Source: an uncultured Clostridia bacterium (lineage in GTDB: Bacteria; Bacillota; Clostridia; Christensenellales; Borkfalkiaceae). From it: a DNA stretch of 64,000 nucleotides. A program made the position numbers and the translations under genes. Below the pieces are notes generated by a model, which was given only the letters and a program-made list of their open reading frames with translations, ran no database searches and was not told where the DNA came from. Positions 51,075-58,788 of this stretch are shown here, piece after piece. Numbering within the stretch: position 1 is the stretch's first letter; each line of letters opens with the position of its first letter. The stretch lies in NCBI GenBank assembly GCA_947629095.1, contig CANRCK010000001.1, positions 62,001-126,000 on the forward strand, read 5' to 3'.

Positions 51075-51137
51075 AAATTCTTGTTAAAAATTTTCAAATG
51101 TGGACCAAACTTGTGAAAATGTGGACGAAAATTCATT

Positions 51138-51318
51138 TTTTAACCCGATGGTTTATGCGAATACAGCTCATTTACCGCTTTCCTACCTTTCTCTCTCATT
51201 TTGTCCGTAGTATGCTCGTAAACACCTATCGTGATATCAATATTTGAATGTCCTAATCTTGTTTGAATTGAATTTTTCTGTTTTAATTGAACTGAAATTA
51301 ACCCAAAAAGGTTCTTTA
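51138..51318 (-). pseudogene. Tyrosine recombinase/integrase C-terminal remnant
   Basis: Minus-strand frame ...QKNSIQTRLGHSNIDITIGVYEHTTDKMREKGRKAVNELYSHKPSG*: LGHS...VYEH box of phage/ICE integrases; in-frame stop immediately upstream. Confidence 0.75.
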
Positions 51319-51539
51319 TTCATTGACAAACCATTGGAAACGTTTTATACCTTAAAAACCATTGGATTGAGTACCCGTTTTCGTCCACATCTCGTCCACA
51401 TTTTTTGAAAAACACTATAAAACAGATAAATTCAAATTAATACGTTTTAGTACGATTTTGAGGGTTTTAAGGCATTTTTGGCATAAAAATCGGGCTTTTT
51501 TGATACATTTTGAAACAGATAAAATTGCTAATTCACGCT

Positions 51540-51677
51540 GGGCAATAACCCTATGGTAGGCGCGACGGTGACCGTTGCGGTTGCCGTGCAAGAGGCTTTG
51601 ACGAAGTAAAACCACAATATATTGTATTTGAAAAAGGGCTTCCATACAAAATACGGAAGCCCTTTTATCGTGTTTAT
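51540..51677 (+). repeat. 138-bp direct repeat copy 2
   Basis: Encodes GNNPMVGATVTVAVAVQEALTK* and a near-identical terminator; duplicate of 50870-51007. Confidence 0.93.
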
Positions 51678-51728
51678 TGATAAAACACATCTCAACCTGT
51701 TTTTTTGAGGAAAAGCGCAAAGTTTATC

Positions 51729-51757
51729 TTGACCGAAAAAATGACTTGTGCTATAAT
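51729..51757 (+). promoter_or_regulatory. Predicted sigma-A promoter of ECF cassette
   Basis: TTGACC - 17 nt - TATAAT, 61 nt upstream of the sigma factor ATG. Confidence 0.7.
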
Positions 51758-51817
51758 TTTAGCAGATTGAAACGTACTTTGGAACGAATTTGTTGACACA
51801 GCAGAAAAGGATAAAAA

Positions 51818-52318
51818 ATGGATTCACAGAAGTTTAATCGCTTACTGCGAAAAATTACTACCGACAGTCGCGCACTCGAAGAAATTTATGAAGAGTATTA
51901 TAGCAAAGTAAAACTTCATATCCTTCGTGGCTTCGGCAACCTTGTATCTGCTGAAGACGTAGCGCAAGAAGTTTTTCTTTCGCTTCTATCGTTAAATTTA
52001 AAAGAAAAGATAGAATTCCCCACAACATGGCTTATGCGGCTTTCGGAAAATAAGGCGAAAGACATATTACGCGGTAAGCACTCAGAATCTGAACTGTCGG
52101 ACATGATATCTTCTTCGTTCAGTATTGATAAAGCCATTCTCAAAGCAGATGTACAAACGGTTATAAAAAAACTTGACCCACTCTCCCAACAAATTATTTA
52201 TCTGCATATTTGGGAAGGTTATCCATACAAAGAGATAGCTCAAGAGCTTAATATTTCTTACAACAATGTCCGCGTAAAAGCGAGCCGCGCCTATAAAAAA
52301 ATTGAAAAACTTTTGTAA
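51818..52318 (+). CDS. ECF-like sigma-70 family RNA polymerase sigma factor
   Basis: FGNLVSAEDVAQEVFLSLL (region 2), ...LDPLSQQIIYLHIWEGYPYKEIAQELNISYNNVRVKASRAYKKI (region 4). Confidence 0.9.
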   Translation: MDSQKFNRLLRKITTDSRALEEIYEEYYSKVKLHILRGFGNLVSAEDVAQEVFLSLLSLNLKEKIEFPTTWLMRLSENKAKDILRGKHSESELSDMISSSFSIDKAILKADVQTVIKKLDPLSQQIIYLHIWEGYPYKEIAQELNISYNNVRVKASRAYKKIEKLL

Positions 52319-52380
52319 CATTTTGGACCATCTCTTCGTCTGTAAAATCAAGATAATTATTACTTTAAGGAGATTAAAAA

Positions 52381-53223
52381 ATGTTCCATTTGGGTGCGAT
52401 TGCTTTAAGCGCAGTTATGGCGCTTAGTATAAGCGTGATGCCCGTAGGTTTACAACGGGAAACTCAAACAGAAAAAAATGAAATTATTTATTATGATAAT
52501 ACGGGCGGACTATACGGGGAAACAAAATCCACAACATATAATACCGTAGAACGCGTACATTATACTTCAAAAACATTGACAGCAACTTATAGTTTGGCGT
52601 ATTCATACCCTACTCTAACTTTCTCTCCCGCAGTAGGTTCCTGCGGAGCAACAGCCGGCGGAAATGTTGTTGCGTTTTATGACAGATACGACGAAAATCT
52701 TATCCCGAACCACGTTTCCGGAACTCCATTATTCAACACATTTATTTATAGCATAGGAGACCAATACACTAGCGCCTTGATTACGCAGCTATACGAATAC
52801 ATGGCAGGCGGCGGCGTAGGAATGACCGAGGAACAATTTAAAAGCGGACTCAAAAGGTATTGCAATGAAAAGGGTAGGTCCGTCAGCTTTACTTCCTGTA
52901 TGAGTAACGGGTCTTTCGACTACTCAAAAATGCAAACCAATATGAAAGCAAATCAGCCGATTATCTTCTTTTTGAGCGGTTATAATGTAATGAGATTAAG
53001 TACCGCCGACGGATATGACATTCTTGCTTATAATGTTTCAACGGCAACCCACATAATGATCGGTTTCGGATATAAAAGCTATGCTTTTGAAACTTCAAAC
53101 GGAACCGAAAATTACGATTTTGTATCTATAAGCTCCGGATTGACAGGAAGCAACGATTCAGATTTCTTTGATATACATTATCAAACTCACATTGACGACG
53201 CATTGGCAGTAAACATTTATTAA
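52381..53223 (+). CDS. Putative papain/C39-like cysteine peptidase, predicted exported
   Basis: Hydrophobic N-terminus; GSCGATAGGNVVAFYDRY (Cys) and STATHIMIGFGYKSY (His) spaced like C39_2/papain-fold peptidases; RBS aaggag. Confidence 0.6.
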   Translation: MFHLGAIALSAVMALSISVMPVGLQRETQTEKNEIIYYDNTGGLYGETKSTTYNTVERVHYTSKTLTATYSLAYSYPTLTFSPAVGSCGATAGGNVVAFYDRYDENLIPNHVSGTPLFNTFIYSIGDQYTSALITQLYEYMAGGGVGMTEEQFKSGLKRYCNEKGRSVSFTSCMSNGSFDYSKMQTNMKANQPIIFFLSGYNVMRLSTADGYDILAYNVSTATHIMIGFGYKSYAFETSNGTENYDFVSISSGLTGSNDSDFFDIHYQTHIDDALAVNIY

Positions 53224-53224
53224 T

Positions 53225-53917
53225 ATGAAAGCAAAAAAATTCCTTGAACAACAAGCCGAACAAGATAGGCAGGCTATTCTCTCCGAAACAGACGCTCGAT
53301 TTTTACAGGAGATGAAAGTAAAAATCGAAGCTAATACTTCCACTCCCGCGGCACACCGTTTTCCTCGGCTGAAATTTTGGCTTGCCGTGGCATCGGGCAT
53401 ATTAGCTTCAATAGTCGTGCTTGTCTGTGTATTGGTGTTCTATCCGCAAACGCAAAACAAAGTTGTATATTATGAAAACAACTTTGTAAAAAGTGATTCA
53501 ACCCTGCAAGCGATGGATGACGATATGAAGGAATTTGCTTTCTTGATAAGCGATAACTTTTACACTACATATGTTGAAAAAACGACCGACAGCGTAAGCG
53601 GCGATGTAATTATGTATCAGGCTAACGTCACGAGGAACGATAATCTTCTAAAAATGACGATTATTGCAGTTTGCAACAAGAATTATAATTATAAAGATAT
53701 CCAGATTACTGAAAACTTTATGCTAGAAAAACTTTCTCGTTATGATATTTATTATTTATCGGAAAGAAAATCAGATTCAGATTTTGGTATTGAAAAATAT
53801 TCCGCACAGGCGCAAATAAAAAGAAATACGGAATACATTTATATAATGGATTATTCCGAAACAATATTAGACGGACAACCGCGTTTTTTTGATATCATAC
53901 AGTCGCTTATACAATAA
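53225..53917 (+). CDS. Single-pass membrane protein, candidate anti-sigma factor
   Basis: ~50-aa charged N-terminus, one TM (FWLAVASGILASIVVLVCVLVFY), extracytoplasmic C-terminus; directly downstream of ECF cassette genes. Confidence 0.55.
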   Translation: MKAKKFLEQQAEQDRQAILSETDARFLQEMKVKIEANTSTPAAHRFPRLKFWLAVASGILASIVVLVCVLVFYPQTQNKVVYYENNFVKSDSTLQAMDDDMKEFAFLISDNFYTTYVEKTTDSVSGDVIMYQANVTRNDNLLKMTIIAVCNKNYNYKDIQITENFMLEKLSRYDIYYLSERKSDSDFGIEKYSAQAQIKRNTEYIYIMDYSETILDGQPRFFDIIQSLIQ

Positions 53918-53929
53918 CACAATAGAACT

Positions 53930-53957
53930 TTCCCCGCCTTGAGGCGGGGAATTTTTT
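53930..53957 (+). terminator. Intrinsic terminator of ECF cassette
   Basis: TTCCCCGCC-ttga-GGCGGGGAA-TTTTTT. Confidence 0.88.
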
Positions 53958-54048
53958 ATAGCATACCTGATAAAATGCTCCTTAACATAGTTGCTGTAAT
54001 ATCATAAGGTGAACAGCCAAACATTTAATTTGAACGTAGTGGCATTTA

Positions 54049-54081
54049 TTGCCGCCGCGCGACTGATTCGCGCGGCGGCAA
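54049..54081 (-). terminator. Hairpin terminator of aminotransferase gene
   Basis: TTGCCGCCGCGCG / CGCGCGGCGGCAA. Confidence 0.75.
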
Positions 54082-54089
54082 AATTAAAT

Positions 54090-55283
54090 TCAAACAGACT
54101 TGTAACTATCGGCAAGAGCCTTGAATGCGGGAAGCGAACGCAAAATCATTTGGGGAGACACGCAATAGGAAATGCGGACGTAGCCGGGAGCTTCGAAATC
54201 GTCACCCGCAACGAGGAGAAGCTCAAACTGCTTTGCGCGCTCGGCAAACCGCTTTGCATCGGGTTCCAAAGCCTTTACGAACATATAAAACGCGCCGTCG
54301 GGCTTAACAACTTCGTAGCCGTATTCCTCCAAAGCGGAGAGAAGGCGGTCGCGGTTGAGTTTGTATACGGAAATGTTTGAAGTTTGGTTATACACGCGCT
54401 TTACGAGCTGCTGGAAAAGAGCGGGCGCGCAAACATAGCCGAGCGCCCTACCCGCGCCGCACACTCCGGCATATACTTCCTCCCACTCGGGCATTTTGTT
54501 GTTTACGGCGATATAGCCTATTCTTTCGCCGGGGAGTGAGAGGCTTTTGGAATATGAATAGCAGACTATGCTGCGCTCGTAATAATTCATAATATACGGC
54601 ACTTTTGTATCCTTATCGAACACAAGCTCGCGATAAGGCTCGTCCGAAATAAGATAAATTTCCATGCCGTGGGGTTTGGAGTATTCTTTTATTTCTTTTA
54701 CAAGAAGCGAAATATCTTCTTCGCCGTAAACCACGCCCGAGGGGTTGTTGGGGGAATTGATTAAAACGGCTTTGGTCCTGGGCGAGAGCGCCTTTTTAAG
54801 ATTTTCGACGTCTATGCCGAAAGTACCGACCTTGCCTGCGACGGCTATCAGCTTCCCGCCGGCTTGCTCCGTAAAAACTTTGTACTCTGGAAAATAGGGC
54901 GCAATGGTTATAACTTCGTCACCGGGGTTCAAAATGGCGTTTAAAGTTATGGTAAGCGAAGCAGCCGCGCCGCAAGTCATGTAGAGATTGTCGGCAGTCA
55001 GAGAGGTGGAAAAGCGCGCGTTTATATAATCCGCAATGGTTTTACGCACGGAAAAGTCGCCCTGCGCGGAAGTGTAGCCGTGCAAAGCAACGGGATCGGT
55101 GTGTTCGATTATGTCGATTAGCGCTTCCCTGACTGCGGCGGGCGCGGGAACGCTGGGATTGCCGAGGGAGAAATCAAAAACATTGTCCTCCCCTATTTCC
55201 GCCTTGCGTTTTTTGCCGTACTCGAAAAGTTCGCGTATGGACGAGCGCACCTTGCCGAGATAAACGTTTTTGCCGTTGAGCAT
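54090..55283 (-). CDS. PLP-dependent aminotransferase class I/II (aspartate aminotransferase-like)
   Basis: VLINSPNNPSGVVYGEEDI; YSYSKSLSLPGERIGYIAV PLP lysine motif. Confidence 0.92.
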   Translation of the reverse strand: MLNGKNVYLGKVRSSIRELFEYGKKRKAEIGEDNVFDFSLGNPSVPAPAAVREALIDIIEHTDPVALHGYTSAQGDFSVRKTIADYINARFSTSLTADNLYMTCGAAASLTITLNAILNPGDEVITIAPYFPEYKVFTEQAGGKLIAVAGKVGTFGIDVENLKKALSPRTKAVLINSPNNPSGVVYGEEDISLLVKEIKEYSKPHGMEIYLISDEPYRELVFDKDTKVPYIMNYYERSIVCYSYSKSLSLPGERIGYIAVNNKMPEWEEVYAGVCGAGRALGYVCAPALFQQLVKRVYNQTSNISVYKLNRDRLLSALEEYGYEVVKPDGAFYMFVKALEPDAKRFAERAKQFELLLVAGDDFEAPGYVRISYCVSPQMILRSLPAFKALADSYKSV

Positions 55284-55347
55284 TTTTGTTACCTTCGTAA
55301 GTTATTTCAACTTGGATTATACCACTATATTATGCTTTTAGCAAGAG

Positions 55348-56073
55348 TTATCCCGTTAAATCTTTGCGGAAGGTTTTCATTATTCTGTTTTCTATGCGCG
55401 AAACCTGTACCTGCGAAACTCCCAGCATATTAGCCACTTCGCTTTGGGTCATATCGCGGAAATAGCGGAGTATTATAACTTTTCTGTCGCGTTCGGGCAA
55501 GCCCAATATGGCGGACCTGAGCTGCAGGGAGTCGATTATCTCCTCCTGATTGTCGAGCGCAGGGAGCTTATCGAGCAATTCCTGACCCTTATCGTCTTTG
55601 TAATCTCCCCTGTCATATATCGACACGGGCATACGCGTGGACCCCATTGTGAACACGACCTCGCTTTCGGGCATATTGAACTGTTCGGCAATTGCCTTTA
55701 CAGTAGGCTGGGTGCCGTGGTCGGCGGAATATTGCTCTATGAATTTATTTATCTGCTTTGCGGCGCTTTTTATTGCACGGGAGACTTTTATGCTGCCGTC
55801 GTCGCGCATAAATCTCTTAATTTCCCCCGCTATCATGGGCACTGCATACGTTGAAAAACGGACGCCGAAGGATTCGTCAAAGCCGTTTATGGCTTTTAAA
55901 AGTCCCAGACCCGCAAGCTGGTACAGATCGTCGTACTCCACCCCCTTGTTAAGATAGCGGCGGACTATTGACTTCATTAAGTTGTTATTTTGAAGAAGCA
56001 GCGCCTCCTTTGCAGCCGCGTCTCCCTCTTTAGCTTTGCGTATAAGGTCGTTCGTCTCTTCGACGTCAAGCAT
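55348..56073 (-). CDS. sigF: Sporulation sigma factor SigF
   Basis: Region 2 DDLYQLAGLGLLKAINGFDESFGVRFSTYAVPMIAGEIKRFMRDDGSIKVSR; downstream of spoIIAA-spoIIAB. Confidence 0.92.
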   Translation of the reverse strand: MLDVEETNDLIRKAKEGDAAAKEALLLQNNNLMKSIVRRYLNKGVEYDDLYQLAGLGLLKAINGFDESFGVRFSTYAVPMIAGEIKRFMRDDGSIKVSRAIKSAAKQINKFIEQYSADHGTQPTVKAIAEQFNMPESEVVFTMGSTRMPVSIYDRGDYKDDKGQELLDKLPALDNQEEIIDSLQLRSAILGLPERDRKVIILRYFRDMTQSEVANMLGVSQVQVSRIENRIMKTFRKDLTG

Positions 56074-56503
56074 TCTCCACTTCCGGGTTAAAACTTTTTG
56101 ACATATAAACGACGGTGCCCTCGCCATAGACGGATTCAACGCTGAATTCGTCCATAAAAGTCTGCATTATGGTAAAGCCCATACCGCTGCGCTCGTCGGA
56201 CGGAAGCGACGTGTAGAAGGGCTGGACGGCTTTTTTGACGTCGGCTATTCCCGCCCCCCTGTCGCTAACCTTTATATGTAGTTTGTTGTCCTCGATTTCG
56301 CACTCGACTTCAACCATGCCACACTCGTTTTTGTAGGCGTGGACGGTGCAGTTTGTAACAGCTTCGGATACCGCCGTTTTTACGTCGGACAGGTCGGAGA
56401 GCGACGGATTGAGTTCAAGGCAGAATGCCGCCACGGCGTCGCGCGCAAACGCCTGGTTGCGGGGATAGGAATAAAATTGAAGTTTTAAATAGTTTTTACT
56501 CAT
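56066..56503 (-). CDS. spoIIAB: Anti-sigma F factor SpoIIAB
   Basis: AVSEAVTNCTVHAYKN, VSDRGAGIADVKKAVQPFYTSLPSDERSGMGFTIMQTFMD. Confidence 0.94.
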   Translation of the reverse strand: MSKNYLKLQFYSYPRNQAFARDAVAAFCLELNPSLSDLSDVKTAVSEAVTNCTVHAYKNECGMVEVECEIEDNKLHIKVSDRGAGIADVKKAVQPFYTSLPSDERSGMGFTIMQTFMDEFSVESVYGEGTVVYMSKSFNPEVENA

Positions 56504-56513
56504 ACGCTCCTCT

Positions 56514-56825
56514 TTACTCGGCTTTGGGAATAAGTGAATATATACCGCTTAAATTCAAAATTTTATCGGCGGCAAAATTTGGCTGCTGTACGTAGAGCGG
56601 CACGTTCAACCGGGCGGCTTTTTTGTATCTTCCTATCAAAAAACCTATGCCCGTGGAATCCATAAACGCCACTTCGGAAAGATTTATAATTATTTTTTTT
56701 GCGTTGACATTGTCGTCTATCAACTTGTCGCAACGGGCGCGCGCCTCGCGCGAGGAATATTCGTCCATTTCGCCCGAAAGTTTTAAATAGAGCGTTCTGT
56801 CCTTAAGATACCCCGTAACTACCAT
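56514..56825 (-). CDS. spoIIAA: Anti-anti-sigma factor SpoIIAA (STAS)
   Basis: LYLKLSGEMDEYSSREARARCDKLIDD, NLSEVAFMDSTGIGFLIGRYK; start MVVTGYL at 56825. Confidence 0.92.
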   Translation of the reverse strand: MVVTGYLKDRTLYLKLSGEMDEYSSREARARCDKLIDDNVNAKKIIINLSEVAFMDSTGIGFLIGRYKKAARLNVPLYVQQPNFAADKILNLSGIYSLIPKAE

Positions 56826-56967
56826 ATGCTTGCTCCGTGGTTTTTTAAAAATAGTACTATATGCGCGGGTAAAATTTATGTAAAAACACGCATTTTTATG
56901 CAAAGTTTTGTCGGATGCTATTTTTGAGTTTTGTTTTAAAAAAATCTTTGAAACAAAGAAAAATTAC

Positions 56968-56996
56968 TTGACAAAATTTTAAGGGTATATTATTAT
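56968..56996 (+). promoter_or_regulatory. Predicted promoter of tRNA cluster
   Basis: TTGACA - 17 nt - TATTAT(AAT). Confidence 0.7.
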
Positions 56997-57032
56997 AATT
57001 TAGCGTTGTGAGAAAAGCGCAAATGCAAGCGA

Positions 57033-57109
57033 GGGACTTTAGCTCAGTTGGTTAGAGCGGTCGGCTCATAACCGATTGGTCCGCGGTTCGAGTCCGTGAA
57101 GTCCCACCA
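57033..57109 (+). tRNA. tRNA-Met (anticodon CAT; could be elongator or Ile2)
   Basis: GGGACTTTAGCTCAGTTGGTTAGAGCGGTCGGCTCATAACCGAT...GTTCGAGTCC...AAGTCCCACCA. Confidence 0.93.
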
Positions 57110-57156
57110 GCGCCGCACGCGGCAACCTCTCCATATAGGTCAATATGGATTTAAAT

Positions 57157-57233
57157 GGCCCGATAGCTCAGTTGGTTAGAGCGCCAGCCTGTCACGCTGG
57201 AGGTCGACGGTTCGAGCCCGTTTCGGGTCGCCA
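57157..57233 (+). tRNA. tRNA-Asp (anticodon GTC)
   Basis: GGCCCGATAGCTCAG...CAGCCTGTCACGCTG...GTTCGAGCCCGTTTCGGGTCGCCA. Confidence 0.95.
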
Positions 57234-57260
57234 AATTTTTTTAGCGCCGAAAGGCGTTTC

Positions 57261-57336
57261 GCCTTGGTAGCTCAGTTGGTAGAGCGGTGGACTGAAAATC
57301 CATATGTCGGCGGTTCGATTCCACCCCAAGGCACCA
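57261..57336 (+). tRNA. tRNA-Phe (anticodon GAA)
   Basis: GCCTTGGTAGCTCAG...GTGGACTGAAAATCCAT...GTTCGATTCCACCCCAAGGCACCA. Confidence 0.95.
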
Positions 57337-57353
57337 CCCGCGTGGGCATTCTT

Positions 57354-57429
57354 GCTGGTGTAGCTCAACTGGCAGAGCAGCTGATTTGTAATCAGCAGGT
57401 TGTGGGTTCGATTCCAATCACCAGCTCCA
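57354..57429 (+). tRNA. tRNA-Thr (anticodon TGT)
   Basis: GCTGGTGTAGCTCAACTGGCAGAGCAGCTGATTTGTAATCAGC...ATCACCAGCTCCA. Confidence 0.95.
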
Positions 57430-57473
57430 CAAGTTAACTACCCCGCGCCGTATGCGGGGTTAAAAATAGTTTT

Positions 57474-57558
57474 GGGCGGATTGCAGAGTGGCCAAATGCA
57501 TCAGACTGTAAATCTGACGTCTCCGACTTCGGTGGTTCGAATCCACCTCCTCCCACCA
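57474..57558 (+). tRNA. tRNA-Tyr (anticodon GTA, long variable arm)
   Basis: GGGCGGATTGCAGAGTGGCCAAATGCATCAGACTGTAAATCTGACGTCTCCGACTTCGGTGGTTCGAATCCACCTCCTCCCACCA. Confidence 0.92.
57545..57558 (+). repeat. 14-bp direct repeat, left copy (tRNA-Tyr 3' end)
   Basis: ACCTCCTCCCACCA identical to 58690-58703. Confidence 0.9.
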
Positions 57559-57666
57559 CGATTGAGGGCACCCATCAGGGTGCCCTCAATCGTGGTATGG
57601 AGTTCGGCGTTCAAACCAAAGTTCGCGCGAGGAGCGTAGCGAAGCCTTGCCGAGAGTTCACATTTA

Positions 57667-58467
57667 TTATTTTCTATTTTTCTCAATCCATTCGACTGCG
57701 AAATCGACAAGTTCTCTTTGTCTCATAAATGTCACCGTCCCGTTTCCCAGAGCGGCTTTTGCGACATGGTGGCTTGACTCAAAAGCGTTGCCTATTATGT
57801 CAAAATCTTCTCCGTCAACAAAAAGCGTCTCGTAGGACTTCCAAACGCGAACGCCGTTTTCCATAATCGCGCTGCTTTCTACACTGTTGTGTTTACCGGG
57901 GAAGTTCGCTCGCGCGTCGGCGAGGTGCAGGGAGGTATTCTTGTCATAGCCCACGCCGATCAACAACACATATCCATCCAACTCATAGAGCTTGCCAATT
58001 GGTGAGCCGTCGCCGAAAATATTGGAAAGATCGTGGTTCTCGGTTAAGTACTCGGCGTATCGTCCATAAGCTGACACAGATCTCGCCGGATGATCGCTGC
58101 GGATGGTACCTGGCCATCGGCGAAACATCTCCGCGACGGCGCCCATCGTGTTGGTGGGAGTAATATTTTTGTCGTATGCCGGCCAATTGTCGCGAATGAG
58201 TTGCCACCATTCTTGCGGTTCTTGCCAATGGACACCGGAAGACGGATCGAGGTTTTTCCATGACTGAGATGGCATCATAATAGTTCCGTTCTCTCCTACA
58301 CTTTCCATCAAAGCCTCGATTACCACCTGCGCTCCACCGCAGACAAAGCCGAGAGAACTGAGGGAACAATGTACCATAACTGTCTGCCCGTCTCTCATGC
58401 CGATTGTATTGAATGCATCAAGAATGTCTTTTTTTAATACGATTTTTCGTTCCACTTTAGCCTCCAT
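57667..58467 (-). CDS. Aminoglycoside 3-N-acetyltransferase (AAC(3)) family protein
   Basis: VMVHCSLSSLGFVCGGAQVVIEALMESVGENGTIMMPSQSW; RSDHPARSVSAYGRYAEYLTENH; SPIGKLYELDGYVLLIGVGYDKNTSLHLAD. Confidence 0.88.
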   Translation of the reverse strand: MEAKVERKIVLKKDILDAFNTIGMRDGQTVMVHCSLSSLGFVCGGAQVVIEALMESVGENGTIMMPSQSWKNLDPSSGVHWQEPQEWWQLIRDNWPAYDKNITPTNTMGAVAEMFRRWPGTIRSDHPARSVSAYGRYAEYLTENHDLSNIFGDGSPIGKLYELDGYVLLIGVGYDKNTSLHLADARANFPGKHNSVESSAIMENGVRVWKSYETLFVDGEDFDIIGNAFESSHHVAKAALGNGTVTFMRQRELVDFAVEWIEKNRK

Positions 58468-58689
58468 GCCCGAACACCCGGTCATCGCCCGCTTCGGCGT
58501 TATTGTGTTTTGACGTTTTACACATGATAATTTATCTGCTCCATTTTCTCCGCAGATAAATAAAAATATTGCATTTTCAATCCATATTATACACAAAAAA
58601 AGAATTGTTGTAAATAAATTAAATTAAAAAGCGGTTTGTGTAATTATTTGCAAGATACGAATGTTAAATGTTTGGGAGTATGTTAAAGT

Positions 58690-58703
58690 ACCTCCTCCCA
58701 CCA
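58690..58703 (+). repeat. 14-bp direct repeat, right copy (partial tRNA-Tyr 3' end)
   Basis: ACCTCCTCCCACCA with no upstream tRNA body. Confidence 0.9.
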
Positions 58704-58735
58704 AAATCAAATATAACGGCTGTTTATGTTGTGAG

Positions 58736-58763
58736 AAAAAGACAGGCAAAACGCCTGTCTTTT
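58736..58763 (-). terminator. Intrinsic terminator of surface-protein operon
   Basis: AAAAGACAGGC-aaaac-GCCTGTCTTTT. Confidence 0.8.
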
Positions 58764-58788
58764 AATTTTGTAAATTTGGAAGGACCTT

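Noticed and set aside
51415-51720. 101-aa minus ORF across the scar and right repeat
   Set aside because: Composite of antisense repeat and AT-rich scar sequence; no recognisable domain.
57556-57595. Hairpin CCACGATTGAGGGCACCC/GGGTGCCCTCAATCGTGG after tRNA-Tyr as an islet-specific inverted repeat
   Set aside because: More simply a terminator/processing hairpin after the tRNA cluster; no matching copy at the right repeat, so not treated as a transposon end.
57400-57710. ORFs overlapping tRNA-Thr/tRNA-Tyr (57400..57639 +, 57501..57710 -) and 7757..7981 - over tRNA-Thr
   Set aside because: Typical spurious ORFs read through tRNA genes.
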